Origin: CAYOYK01 sp964408185
GTDB lineage: Bacteria; Bacillota; Clostridia; Christensenellales; Aristaeellaceae
Reading direction: 5' to 3'
Assembly: GCA_964408185.1 (NCBI GenBank)
Contig: CAYOYK010000013.1
Span: forward strand, 1-62,764
Length of the DNA: 62,764 nt
Below the pieces are notes generated by a model. That model was not told the DNA's origin and ran no database searches. It was given only the letters and a program-made list of their open reading frames with translations. Position 1 is the stretch's first letter. Each line of letters starts with the position of its first letter. Shown here one piece after another: positions 6,716-14,775 of the stretch. The position numbers and the translations under genes are program-made.

Positions 6716-8336
6716 CTAACGCGCCTCCCTTCGGTTTTGTTGCATCGGGGGAAATATTTTTGACGGTTTTTTCTTCGGAGAGGAATGTGAGGTAATACTC
6801 CACGCTGTCGCACAGCGCGCGGAAGCTCGCCTCGATAATGTTGATGCTCACGCCGATCGTGCTCCACACATGCTCGCCGTCCGTGGAATCGATAAGCACG
6901 CGCACCACGCTGGCGGTGCCGCCGCGGTCCAGCACGCGCACCTTAAAATCGCGCAGGCGCATACGGCTGAGATCGGGGTAGAACACGCGCAGGGCCTTGC
7001 GCAGCGCGCCGTCCAGCGCGTCCACGGGGCCCTCGCCCTCCGCGGCGTTGATCTCCTCCCGGTCGCCGACGCGGATCTTGATATACGCCTGCGCGGTCTG
7101 GTTTTCCCGCGTCGCGCCGGACAGCACATGGATATCGGCGACCTCAAAAAAGCGCTTGCGCAGGCCGAGGGTATCCAGCGCCATCAGGTCGAAGCTGCCA
7201 AAGGCGCTCTCGTAGGCGTAACCCCGGCTTTCGCGGCGCTTGAGGCGATCCACCACCTGCTGCACGCGCGCGTCGTCGCGGTCGATATCGGGCAGAAAGC
7301 GCTTGAGGCGCTCATGTACGCCGCTGCGACCCGCCTGATCGCTGAGCAGATACCGGCGCTGATTGCCCACGCTCTCCGGCGGGACGTGTTCAAAGCTGCG
7401 CTCGTTCTTGACCATGCCGTCGATGTGCATGCCGCCCTTGTGCGTAAAGGCGCTCAGGCCCACGTAGGGCGCGCGACGATTGGGCGCGAGATTCATCACC
7501 TCGCTGACCAGCCGGTAGGCGGAGGTGAGCAGCGTCAGTTTTTCCGGCGGGAGGACGTCGTATCCCAGCTTGAGCTGCAAATCGGGCAGAACGGTGCACA
7601 GGTCCGCGTTTCCGCAGCGCTCGCCTATGCCGCCAAGGGTGCCCTGCGCGTGGACGCACCCGGCCTGAACGGCCAGCAGCGTGTTGGCCGCCGCCAGCCC
7701 GCAATCGTTATGGCAATGCACGCCGAGGGCCGCGTCCGGCAGCGCGGCGCGCGCGGCCTCCACCTGCGCCGATATCTGCGCGGGCATGGCCCCGCCGTTG
7801 GTATCGCACAGCACCAGCAGCTCCGCGCCGCCGCGAAGCGCCGCCGAAAGCACCCGCCGGGCATAGTCCGCATCGTGCAGGCAGCCGTCAAAGTAATGCT
7901 CCGCGTCAAAGAACACGTGCCGCCCCGCGTCCGTGAGAAAGCGCACGGAGCGCTCCACGATGCGCAGGTTTTCCTCCGGCGAGACGCGCAGCACATCGGT
8001 GACGTGCAGCAGATCGGCCTTGCCAAACAGGCTGACGACGCGCGCCTCGGTCGCCAGCAGCGCGCGCAGGCCGGGGTCGTCCTCCGGGGCCTCGCCCGCG
8101 CGGCAGGTCGGCCCGAAGGGGACCAGCGCGGCCTCGCGCAAAAAGGGCTTCTCGCGTTGCAGGGCAAACAGCTCCGCGTCCTTGGGGTTGGCGGCGGGGC
8201 TGCCGCCCTCCAGATAGGGCAGACCGAGGCCCTCAAGGGCTTGCGCGATCTTGATTTTATCCTCGATGGAAAAATCCACGCCCTCGGCCTGCGCGCCGTC
8301 CCGCAGGGTGGTATCCAGCAGGGTGATCCGCGCCAT
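6708..8336 (-). CDS. cimA: (R)-citramalate synthase
   Basis: This 542-residue member of the isopropylmalate synthase/homocitrate synthase family condenses acetyl-CoA with pyruvate to citramalate, the first step of the threonine-independent isoleucine route. The N-terminal TIM barrel opens with ITLLDTTLRDGAQAEGV and carries GVHCHNDCGLAAANTL (metal-binding HxH) and the GGIGERCGNADL segment. The C-terminal LeuA-dimer-type regulatory domain occupies about the last 150 residues. The DTTLRDGAQ-AEGV signature and total length fit CimA better than LeuA. The SD is GGAAAGGAG before ATG 8336. A strong hairpin with a U-run ends only about 20 bases upstream of the start. Confidence 0.93.
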   Translation of the reverse strand: MARITLLDTTLRDGAQAEGVDFSIEDKIKIAQALEGLGLPYLEGGSPAANPKDAELFALQREKPFLREAALVPFGPTCRAGEAPEDDPGLRALLATEARVVSLFGKADLLHVTDVLRVSPEENLRIVERSVRFLTDAGRHVFFDAEHYFDGCLHDADYARRVLSAALRGGAELLVLCDTNGGAMPAQISAQVEAARAALPDAALGVHCHNDCGLAAANTLLAVQAGCVHAQGTLGGIGERCGNADLCTVLPDLQLKLGYDVLPPEKLTLLTSAYRLVSEVMNLAPNRRAPYVGLSAFTHKGGMHIDGMVKNERSFEHVPPESVGNQRRYLLSDQAGRSGVHERLKRFLPDIDRDDARVQQVVDRLKRRESRGYAYESAFGSFDLMALDTLGLRKRFFEVADIHVLSGATRENQTAQAYIKIRVGDREEINAAEGEGPVDALDGALRKALRVFYPDLSRMRLRDFKVRVLDRGGTASVVRVLIDSTDGEHVWSTIGVSINIIEASFRALCDSVEYYLTFLSEEKTVKNISPDATKPKGGALDG

Positions 8337-8354
8337 GGGGTCTCCTTTCCAAGC

Positions 8355-8386
8355 GCAAAAACGGGCCGACCTTTCGACCGGCCCGC
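8355..8386 (-). terminator. Strong terminator hairpin directly upstream of cimA (possible attenuator)
   Basis: Read on the minus strand, CGGGCCGGUC and GGUCGGCCCG (plus 8362-8385) pair over ten positions, including two G-U pairs that exist only on this strand, around a GAAA tetraloop, and UUUUU follows. Orientation is therefore for leftward transcripts. It lies between the kinase stop (8396) and the cimA start (8336), leaving no room for a promoter after it. Confidence 0.8.
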
Positions 8387-8395
8387 GCGCCTTGC

Positions 8396-9049
8396 TTACT
8401 CCTGTTCCTCCGCGGGCGCGGCCTGACGCGGGGGCGGCTCCAGCCCGAAGCAGCCCTCCACAAACGCGACGGTATCGCCCAGCGGGCGGGTCCCGTCCAC
8501 CGCGAAGCTCTCGTAACCCAGCGCGGCGGCCTCCTGCTGCACGCGCAGCGCGAAGAGCGCGTCCCGCTCCATCCAGCGCTCAAAAGCCGCCTCGGTATCG
8601 GAGCAGCCCTCCAGCACGTACTTTACAAAGTTGCGCTCCCGGTAATGGCTGATCTGAAAGCCCTTGCTGGGCGTTACATAGCAGGCGTGACGGGCGTCCA
8701 GCCCTTTCCCCTTGACAAGCGGCGGCAGCAGGCCCGCGCCCTCGGCCAGCACGGGACGCTTGCTCCCCATGCGTTGGAGCTCGTTGAGCGCAAAGGGAAA
8801 GATCGCCTCGTAGATGGCCCATTCCTCGTCGCACTGGGTCTGCGGGTCGCGCATCCACGTCTGCTCCGGCGTCATCGCCAGCACGCGCTTGAGCAGCGCG
8901 TTGCCGCGCGCCGCGCCCCGGCGGATAAAATCGTCCAAATAATCGTCAAACTTAAAATATGCGCATCCGTAGCGCCTGACAAGCTCCTCGGCGACGGCGC
9001 TCTTTCCCGCGCAGGGCGACCCGCCCAGCACGTACAGCGTATTGTCCAT
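8396..9049 (-). CDS. P-loop nucleoside/nucleotide kinase-like protein
   Basis: The 217-residue protein starts with a P-loop, LYVLGGSPCAGKSAVAEEL (Walker A at 9-17), followed by a DxxY-type element FKFDDYLDDF typical of small kinases that phosphorylate a nucleoside, sugar or metabolite. A central conserved-looking stretch reads PVLAEGAGLLPPLV, reminiscent of the Walker-B-like strand of shikimate or uridine kinase-like proteins. The substrate cannot be told. It is read from a good leftward promoter and followed by a strong hairpin. The C-terminus is Pro/Glu-rich. Confidence 0.7.
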   Translation of the reverse strand: MDNTLYVLGGSPCAGKSAVAEELVRRYGCAYFKFDDYLDDFIRRGAARGNALLKRVLAMTPEQTWMRDPQTQCDEEWAIYEAIFPFALNELQRMGSKRPVLAEGAGLLPPLVKGKGLDARHACYVTPSKGFQISHYRERNFVKYVLEGCSDTEAAFERWMERDALFALRVQQEAAALGYESFAVDGTRPLGDTVAFVEGCFGLEPPPRQAAPAEEQE

Positions 9050-9074
9050 GCAAACCCTCCTTACTTAGCAGCTT

Positions 9075-9103
9075 ATCATACCACAACCGCTCGGCAAATA
9101 CAA
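9075..9103 (-). promoter_or_regulatory. SigA-type promoter of the kinase gene
   Basis: On the minus strand TTGTAT (plus 9098-9103), a 17-base spacer and TATGAT (9075-9080) lie 26 bases upstream of the kinase start at 9049. Confidence 0.65.
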
Positions 9104-9150
9104 ACATCGGCGGCGAAAACCGCGCGAGAACGAGGGTTCCGCCCCTCGGC

Positions 9151-9179
9151 TTGCATCCCGCGGCAAAATAAGGTACAAT
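9151..9179 (+). promoter_or_regulatory. SigA-type promoter of the GNAT gene
   Basis: TTGCAT at 9151, a 17-base spacer and TACAAT at 9174 precede the gene starting at 9221. It is back-to-back with the kinase promoter. Confidence 0.7.
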
Positions 9180-9220
9180 AAGTTGTTATCAACCATCCAC
9201 CGGAAAGGACGATCGCGCGC

Positions 9221-10024
9221 ATGAATGTTTTCCATCCCGCGCAGGCGTATCAGGGGATACCGCCCGAAAACGTGTTTTTTGCCGCGGACAGCTCCAATAT
9301 CACGGTGGGCGAGGGCTTCCTCATCCACACGTATCACCCGTATCTGTACCCCGAACGGCCCATCAACATGTTTGTCAACGTCAGCTCGCGCGGGCCCGGA
9401 CGCGATATGCTGCTGGGCGCGCTGCTGGCGCGGGCGTATCAGCTGCGCATGCAAACGCCGTACCTCAAGGCGCATGTGTTCGCTCAGGTGCCCATGACCG
9501 ACGGCGAGATGCTCTCCTTCTATACGGACGCGGGCTTTCAGGCCGACGACGCGCTGGACGTGGTGCGCATTACCCCGCCCGCCGCGCGCCCCGCCGCGCC
9601 GATGGGGTACGACTTGGGACAGGTGCCGCTTTCCACGCCGATGGAGTTTGGCGGCTTTGTGATGCGCATGAACACATTCCGCATGGATGTGCTCCAGCCG
9701 GACATGCTGCAGCGATACATGGCGATGCCCCGCTTTTTGGCCCTGTACATGAGCCGCGGGCAGGAAATCGTGGGCGAAATCCTCTGGACGGGGCAGGGCC
9801 CGCTGGCCAAGCTGATGGGCCTGTACATACTGCCCAACTACCGGCGGATGGGGCTTGGCAAATCGCTCGTGGCCGCCTCGATGAGCGCGCTGGCCGAGCG
9901 CGGCGTGACCGAGTACGAGGTCGATCTGGTGCGCCGCAACATTCCCCAGTGCCGTTTTGCGCAGGCCTGCAACGCCACGTTTGTGCGCACGCTCTGCCTG
10001 TATCCGGGGCTGAACTACGACTGA
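9221..10024 (+). CDS. GNAT-family N-acetyltransferase
   Basis: The 267-residue protein carries the acetyl-CoA-binding signature of GNAT enzymes near residues 204-220 (GLYILPNYRRMGLGKSLV, with the R-x-x-G-x-G core) followed by a helix ASMSALAERG. An N-terminal half with SRGPGRDMLLGALLARAY looks like a degenerate first GNAT copy, so the protein may be a tandem two-domain GNAT. The acceptor substrate is unknown. It is a single-gene unit with its own promoter (9151-9179) and a terminator immediately after the stop. Confidence 0.8.
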   Translation: MNVFHPAQAYQGIPPENVFFAADSSNITVGEGFLIHTYHPYLYPERPINMFVNVSSRGPGRDMLLGALLARAYQLRMQTPYLKAHVFAQVPMTDGEMLSFYTDAGFQADDALDVVRITPPAARPAAPMGYDLGQVPLSTPMEFGGFVMRMNTFRMDVLQPDMLQRYMAMPRFLALYMSRGQEIVGEILWTGQGPLAKLMGLYILPNYRRMGLGKSLVAASMSALAERGVTEYEVDLVRRNIPQCRFAQACNATFVRTLCLYPGLNYD

Positions 10025-10031
10025 AATGCAC

Positions 10032-10053
10032 AAAAGCGGCACAGCCGCTTTTT
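10032..10053 (+). terminator. Terminator after the GNAT gene
   Basis: AAAAGCGGC and GCCGCTTTT pair around a three-base loop, followed by TTGCC. The stem starts seven bases past the stop codon. Confidence 0.8.
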
Positions 10054-10104
10054 GCCTATCTATAACGCTTTTTCGCGCAATGCCGCCGCGAGCCGCGCGG
10101 CGGG

Positions 10105-10611
10105 TCAGAGCTGGAATTCCTCCTTGCGGAGGTTCCCGCTATAACGCGCCTTGCTCGCCGTGAAGGCCAGCACGCAGTAGTCCGGGTCGGTCGGGCCCTG
10201 CGGATAGTACCGCGTGTCGCCGTCCCGCCAGTAGAGCTGCTTGATGCCGGGGTCGGTGAGCACGGACATTTCGCCCAGCAGCATCACGCCGCGAAAGTTC
10301 TGTTCATCGCAAAAATACACGCTGGCCTTTGGGTTTTGCCGATATTGCTCCGCGCGCAGGCTGGATGCGCGCGTCGTAAAGTAAAAGCGTTTGACGCCCT
10401 CGTGGCCGCGCGGGAACAGCATGGCCTTGACGCAGGGATAGCCGTCCTCGCTCACGGAGCCCAAAAAGCAAACCGCCTGCGCGGATATCAGCTGGTCGAT
10501 CATCCGCTGCTTGTCCTCAACCGGGGGCAGTATCTCGGCAACGAGCTTTTCGGCGGCGCCGGCCACCTTGCCGGCCGCGTCGGTCACGGTGCTGATGATG
10601 TTTTTCAGCAT
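10105..10611 (-). CDS. Pyridoxamine 5'-phosphate oxidase-like FMN-binding split-barrel protein
   Basis: The 168-residue protein starts MLKNIISTVTDAAGKV, with an amphipathic N-terminal helix (about 1-30) before a split barrel: AVCFLGSVSEDGYPCVKAMLF, then FYFTTRASSLRAEQYRQNPKAS and VYFCDEQNFRGVMLLGEM. This order is typical of the general-stress-protein-26-like branch of the PNPOx superfamily, small flavin-binding proteins of mostly unknown reaction. The start at 10611 is chosen because GGGGAGGGG lies just upstream; a longer frame to 10728 would overlap the divergent promoter. It ends convergently with the GNAT gene. Confidence 0.8.
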   Translation of the reverse strand: MLKNIISTVTDAAGKVAGAAEKLVAEILPPVEDKQRMIDQLISAQAVCFLGSVSEDGYPCVKAMLFPRGHEGVKRFYFTTRASSLRAEQYRQNPKASVYFCDEQNFRGVMLLGEMSVLTDPGIKQLYWRDGDTRYYPQGPTDPDYCVLAFTASKARYSGNLRKEEFQL

Positions 10612-10668
10612 GCGAATCCCCTCCCCGCACAGGATAGCACAGCGGGGCATAATTTGCAATCCGACGGG

Positions 10669-10698
10669 TTGTGGCGCGGGGCGCAAATCTGCTATAAT
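10669..10698 (+). promoter_or_regulatory. SigA-type promoter of the four-gene operon 10727-14283
   Basis: TTGTGG at 10669, an 18-base spacer and a consensus TATAAT at 10693 precede the GGGGAGG ribosome site of the first gene. Confidence 0.75.
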
Positions 10699-10726
10699 AG
10701 GAACAAACTCACGGGGAGGCGATGGC

Positions 10727-11389
10727 ATGGAGCCTTACGCGCTGGTGCGCGGCAAGCGCAAAACGCTGGCGCTCGTCGTTTCCCGCGACGGCGCGCTTAC
10801 CGTGCGCGCGCCCCTGCGCACGCCGCGCTGGGAGATAGACCGCTTTGTCGCCGCGCAGCAGGGGTGGATTGAGCGGCAGCGCGCGCGGCTGGCCGCGAAC
10901 CCGCCCGCCTACGCGCCGCTGACGCTATCGGACGGCGAGACCCTGCCGCTGCTGGGCCGACCGCTGACGCTCCGGCGCGCGGCGGTGCGCGGCGTAACGC
11001 TGCGGGGAGACGAGCTGCTTTTGCCCGCCGCCATGACCACCACGGCCCCCCTCAAGCGCTGGGCCAAGGCGCAGGCGGAAAAGGAGCTGACGCCGCGCTT
11101 GGATGCGCAATGCGCCCGGCTGGGCCTGCGGCCCGGACTGTTCAAGCTCTCCACGGCCAAAAGCCGCTGGGGCAGCATGAGCGCCGACGGCGTGCTGCGC
11201 CTGAGCATCCCGCTGGTGTTCTGCCCGACGGACGTGGTCGATTACGTGCTCGTACACGAGTTGTGCCACATCCCGCACCCCAACCACTCCCCCGCGTTCT
11301 GGCTGGCCGTCGCGCAGGCTTTGCCCGGCTACCGCGAGCAGCGGGATTGGCTCAAGCGCAACGCATCTCTCATTCGCATTCTGGGCTGA
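10727..11389 (+). CDS. YgjP-type (DUF45) zinc metallopeptidase
   Basis: The 220-residue protein shows the YgjP/WLM-like gluzincin pattern: KSRWGSMSADGVLRLSIPL, then VDYVLVHELCHIPHPNHSPAFW, where His177, Glu178 and His181 form HExxH and the later His is the expected third ligand region. Members are intracellular metallopeptidases of poorly known substrate; in other bacteria they are often linked to DNA-repair or nucleotide-related genes. The start ATG 10727 has GGGGAGG seven bases upstream; an upstream in-frame extension crosses the promoter and is rejected. It is the first gene of a tightly spaced operon. Confidence 0.88.
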   Translation: MEPYALVRGKRKTLALVVSRDGALTVRAPLRTPRWEIDRFVAAQQGWIERQRARLAANPPAYAPLTLSDGETLPLLGRPLTLRRAAVRGVTLRGDELLLPAAMTTTAPLKRWAKAQAEKELTPRLDAQCARLGLRPGLFKLSTAKSRWGSMSADGVLRLSIPLVFCPTDVVDYVLVHELCHIPHPNHSPAFWLAVAQALPGYREQRDWLKRNASLIRILG

Positions 11390-11405
11390 CCCAAAGGAGA
11401 TGGCC

Positions 11406-12692
11406 ATGACGACGACGCCCTCTGCAACGCCGATTCCCGCGTCTCCCAACGAGCATCCGTCCTCCGCCCCGCCGGAGGAAACGGCGGCTGCGTCCCCGAC
11501 GAACGGCAAGCCCGGCGAGCACCCGGACTACACCGTGCAAAAGCGCCGCAAGCGCGGCACTCGGCGCTTCTATTTGCTGACGCTGCTCATCTACCTGCCC
11601 GCGCTGTACGTGCTGGCCAGCATACAGGCCCGGTGGTACGGCTTTGTGGCCGTCGCGCTCAGCTTTGGGCTGCTGCTTGCCATGCGGCGCAGCCGCGCGT
11701 GGCGATCGTGGCGCATCCCGCTGTGCATGACGGCCGCCGTGGTATCGGCGTTTCTGGGCGTGTATGCCGCGCAGCCGACGCGGCAGGTCTCGCTGACCGG
11801 ACAGATCGCCAGCGGGACGGTTCGCATCTTCGGGCAGAGCAAGGTCGCCAACAAGGTGTTCACCCTCGATTCCGCCGAGACCGGCGGCGCGCTGTGGAAG
11901 GTGCCGGAGGGCTATACCCTGCAAGGCGTGCGGATGCAAAACTGCACCGCCGAGTGGCTGCGCGCGGACGCGGGCGCGAGGGATCGGCTGATCCTGCAGC
12001 TTCACGGCGGCGCGTTTGAGCTGGGTATCTACGATATGTACCGCACCATGGCGGTGCGGTACAGCAAGGCGGCGGGCGGCGCGGATGTGCTGACCGTGGA
12101 GTATCGGCTCTGGCCGGAATACGCCTACCCCGCCCAGCAGGACGACGCGCTCGCCGCGTGGGACTGCGCGGTGAACACGCTGGGCTATCAGCCCCAGAAC
12201 ATCAGCGTCGTCGGGGACAGCGCGGGCGGCAACCTAGCGCTTTCGCTCTGCCTGCGCCTGCGCGATCGGGGCGGGGCGCTCCCCCGCAGCGTGGTTTGCC
12301 TCAGCCCATGGGCCGATTTGAGCAACTCCGGGCCCTCGCATGTGGAGAACGCCCGCGTGGACGTAATGTTTGGCATTGGGGACGACGAGGGCTACGACGG
12401 CTCGCCCCTCGGTGTGGACAGCACCTACGCGGACGCGCTCGACCCGCAGGCTCCGGACGTGTCGCCCTCGTTTGGCGATTATGCCGGCTGCCCGCCGCTG
12501 CTGGTGCAGGTGGGCGGCGACGAGCTGCTGCTCAGCGACAGCCAGATGGTCAAGGACGCGTGCGACGCGGCGGGCACGGACTGCACACTGCACGTCTTCC
12601 CCGGCATGTACCATGTGTTTCAGGCCTCGCCGTATGCAATTCCGGAATGCGAGGAGGCTTGGCAGGAGATCGCGGCCTTTTTGCAGAAGTAA
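11406..12692 (+). CDS. Membrane-anchored alpha/beta hydrolase, HSL/esterase family
   Basis: The 428-residue protein begins with a Pro/Ser/Thr-rich tail (1-38), a basic KRRKRGTRRF stretch and about three hydrophobic segments (45-120), then a hormone-sensitive-lipase-type alpha/beta hydrolase. The oxyanion-hole motif HGGAF begins at His200, the nucleophile elbow GDSAGGN has Ser272, and the acid and base are expected in GGDELLL and MYHVF near the end. The domain probably sits outside the membrane, acting on an ester or acetyl substrate. The ATG 11406 is chosen over 11400 because AAAGGAG abuts 11400 and is correctly spaced only for 11406. It is the second operon gene. Confidence 0.85.
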   Translation: MTTTPSATPIPASPNEHPSSAPPEETAAASPTNGKPGEHPDYTVQKRRKRGTRRFYLLTLLIYLPALYVLASIQARWYGFVAVALSFGLLLAMRRSRAWRSWRIPLCMTAAVVSAFLGVYAAQPTRQVSLTGQIASGTVRIFGQSKVANKVFTLDSAETGGALWKVPEGYTLQGVRMQNCTAEWLRADAGARDRLILQLHGGAFELGIYDMYRTMAVRYSKAAGGADVLTVEYRLWPEYAYPAQQDDALAAWDCAVNTLGYQPQNISVVGDSAGGNLALSLCLRLRDRGGALPRSVVCLSPWADLSNSGPSHVENARVDVMFGIGDDEGYDGSPLGVDSTYADALDPQAPDVSPSFGDYAGCPPLLVQVGGDELLLSDSQMVKDACDAAGTDCTLHVFPGMYHVFQASPYAIPECEEAWQEIAAFLQK

Positions 12693-12723
12693 ACCGCAGC
12701 ATGAACCAAAGGAGAGTATCCGG

Positions 12724-13398
12724 ATGAAAATTCTCGTCCTCAACGGCTCGCCCAAGGGCGAGGGAAGCGATACCCTGCGGCTGACGCGGGCCTTTTTGGA
12801 CGGCATGAGCCAATCGGCCGAGTACGTGCAGGCGAGCAAGCTCGACGTGAAGCCTTGCTTGGGCTGCTTTTCCTGCTGGCGCCAGACCCCCGGCGTGTGC
12901 GTGCACCGGGACGATATGCCCGCGCTGCTGGACAAAATGATGAGCAGCGATCTGGTGATCTGGTCGTTCCCGCTGTACTGCTACAGCTTTCCCGCGCCCA
13001 TGAAGGCGATCATCGACCGCACGCTGCCCCTCGCCACGCCCCGTCAGGAGACCTGCGAGGACGGCTCCACCTACCATCCCGTGCGCGAGGAGCACCCCGT
13101 GCGCATGATGCTGATCTCCGGCTGCGGCTTCCCCAACCTCAAGGGGAATTACGACGGGCTGCTGTTTGAGTTTGAGCGCGAGTTCGGCGCGGACTTCCCG
13201 CGCATTCTCTGCGCGGAGGCTCCGCTGCTTGGCATCCCGCAGGCCGCCCCGCTGGCCGACGCGTACCTCGCGCTGGCGCGTCAGGCGGGCGCGGAGTTTG
13301 CCCGCGACGGCCGCATCGGCAGCGAGACGCAGACCAAGCTGGATACCCCCATGTATCCGCCCGATCGCTACCGCGCCGAGACGAACCAATCGTTCTAA
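12724..13398 (+). CDS. NAD(P)H-dependent FMN oxidoreductase, flavodoxin-like fold
   Basis: The 224-residue protein starts MKILVLNGSPKGEGSDTLRL, the phosphate-binding loop of NADPH:FMN reductase/flavodoxin-like proteins. It is followed by KPCLGCFSCWRQTPGVCVHRDD, the Cys-rich loop of iron-sulfur flavoproteins and related quinone or metal reductases, then SDLVIWSFPLYCYSFPAPMKAIIDR. It is probably a cytoplasmic flavin-dependent reductase; the three closely spaced cysteines could bind an Fe-S cluster or act in redox. The start at 12724 has AAAGGAG upstream and lies 31 bases after the hydrolase gene in the same operon. Confidence 0.85.
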   Translation: MKILVLNGSPKGEGSDTLRLTRAFLDGMSQSAEYVQASKLDVKPCLGCFSCWRQTPGVCVHRDDMPALLDKMMSSDLVIWSFPLYCYSFPAPMKAIIDRTLPLATPRQETCEDGSTYHPVREEHPVRMMLISGCGFPNLKGNYDGLLFEFEREFGADFPRILCAEAPLLGIPQAAPLADAYLALARQAGAEFARDGRIGSETQTKLDTPMYPPDRYRAETNQSF

Positions 13399-13431
13399 CC
13401 CATCCCTACATTTGGATTGGAGGCTTTTTGT

Positions 13432-14283
13432 ATGACGTTTCCCCGCACAGAGGTTGCCGGAATTTCCCTGCCCCGCATGCTGATTGGCAGCAACTGGATC
13501 CTTGGGTACAGCCACACCAGCGTTTCCGCCGATGAGATGATTCGCGCCCGTCACGCCCACAAGGAGAGCATCATGGCCCTGCTGGACGCGTACCTCGCCT
13601 ACGATATCGACGCGGTGATGGCCCCCTTCGGCCCCGGCCCGCTGCTGGACGCGGTTAAGGAGACCGAGCAGAAGCGCGGCCGCCCGATCATCCGCATCGA
13701 CACGCCCATCCTCAACGTGGACGATAACGAGAAGGGCCGCCGCGAGGCCCGCCAGACCATCGAGAACTGCAAGAAGAACGGCAGTGCCTTCTGCCTCATC
13801 CACCACAGCAGCACCGAGCAGCTTGTGTGCAAGAACACCCACACCATCGAGCGTATCGGCGATTATACCGATATGATCCGCCAAGCGGGCATGATTCCGG
13901 GCAGCTCGGCCCACATGCCGGAGATCATCCTGTTCAGCGATGAGAACGGGTACGATTTCCAAACCTACATCCAGCTCTACAACTGCATGGGCTTTCTGAT
14001 GCAGGTGGAGGTGGAGTACGTAAACAAGATCATTTGGAACGCCAAAAAGCCTGTAATGACCATCAAGAGCATGGCGGCGGGCCGCGTGAGTCCCTTTGTG
14101 GGCCTGACGTTCAGCTACGCCACCCTGCGCCCCTGCGATATGGTTACGCTGGGCGCGTTCAACCCCGCCGAGGTCCACGAGGACGTGGAGATCGCCATGG
14201 CGACGCTGGAGCGCCGGCAGGCCGATCTGGAGGGCCGTTCCAGCCCCAACCAGACCGCCGTGCTGGGCGGGCCTGAGAAGTAA
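13432..14283 (+). CDS. Conserved protein of unknown function, TIM-barrel-like
   Basis: The 283-residue soluble protein begins MTFPRTEVAGISLPRMLIG and alternates predicted strands and helices (IDAVMAPFGPGPLLDAV, PIIRIDTPILN, GSAFCLIHH, KPVMTIKSMAAGR, CDMVTLGAFNP), suggesting a (beta/alpha)8 barrel with loose resemblance to aldo/keto reductase or isomerase-like barrels. I do not recognise a catalytic signature. The ATG 13432 has TGGAGG eight bases upstream; a TTG start 15 bases earlier overlaps that site and is rejected. It is the last gene of the 10727-14283 operon. Confidence 0.7.
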   Translation: MTFPRTEVAGISLPRMLIGSNWILGYSHTSVSADEMIRARHAHKESIMALLDAYLAYDIDAVMAPFGPGPLLDAVKETEQKRGRPIIRIDTPILNVDDNEKGRREARQTIENCKKNGSAFCLIHHSSTEQLVCKNTHTIERIGDYTDMIRQAGMIPGSSAHMPEIILFSDENGYDFQTYIQLYNCMGFLMQVEVEYVNKIIWNAKKPVMTIKSMAAGRVSPFVGLTFSYATLRPCDMVTLGAFNPAEVHEDVEIAMATLERRQADLEGRSSPNQTAVLGGPEK

Positions 14284-14334
14284 TTCATTGGGGAGCGCGG
14301 CTCCCCATGCCCCTCACGGGGACAAACCATCCGA

Positions 14335-14360
14335 GGCCGTGCTTCACCGGAAGCACGGCC
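14335..14360 (+). terminator. Hairpin after the four-gene operon
   Basis: GGCCGTGCTTC and GAAGCACGGCC pair perfectly around a four-base loop, followed by TTTGTGACG. The U-run is weak, but the stem is 11 pairs and lies about 50 bases past the last stop. Confidence 0.6.
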
Positions 14361-14775
14361 TTTGTGACGTTTGCGGGGGGGGATGTGCCCCCGCGCCCGC
14401 AGGCGCGGCCAACCAATCGAGGGCCCCGCAGGGCCACCCTGCCTGCATGCCGTCCCTTGCACGGGAGCAAATCAACAAACGCGGGGCAGCAGTTCGGCCA
14501 AGCTGGGCACCGCAGGCGTGCTAACAGCCTAAGCCAAGCCCTCTGGGCGATCGCTTGTAGCACAAGCTGGGCGTGCTGGCCCATCGATCGGCCTCAAACA
14601 CGCTGTTTCTTTTGGTTACTTTTCTTTTCAGCTGAAAAGAAAAGTGACGAACCTCAGCCCGCAGGCTGAGGCACCGCGGCCCCGCAGGGCCGCCCCCTGC
14701 GCCGCCCGCGCCCGCGCAGGCCGAAGCGCGCAGCCCCGCAGGGCCGCCCCCTGCGCCGCCGTGCAGCGGCGACAA
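14361..14775. repeat. Non-coding interval with palindrome and GC-rich direct repeats
   Basis: No gene is supported here. It contains a perfect 28-bp palindrome at 14618-14645 (centre TTTTCAGCTGAAAA), extendable to 34 bases with one mismatch. Two copies of a block CCCCGCAGGGCCGCCCCC follow at about 14680 and 14733. The layout resembles a dispersed intergenic element. It ends at the convergent GH65 stop. Confidence 0.65.
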
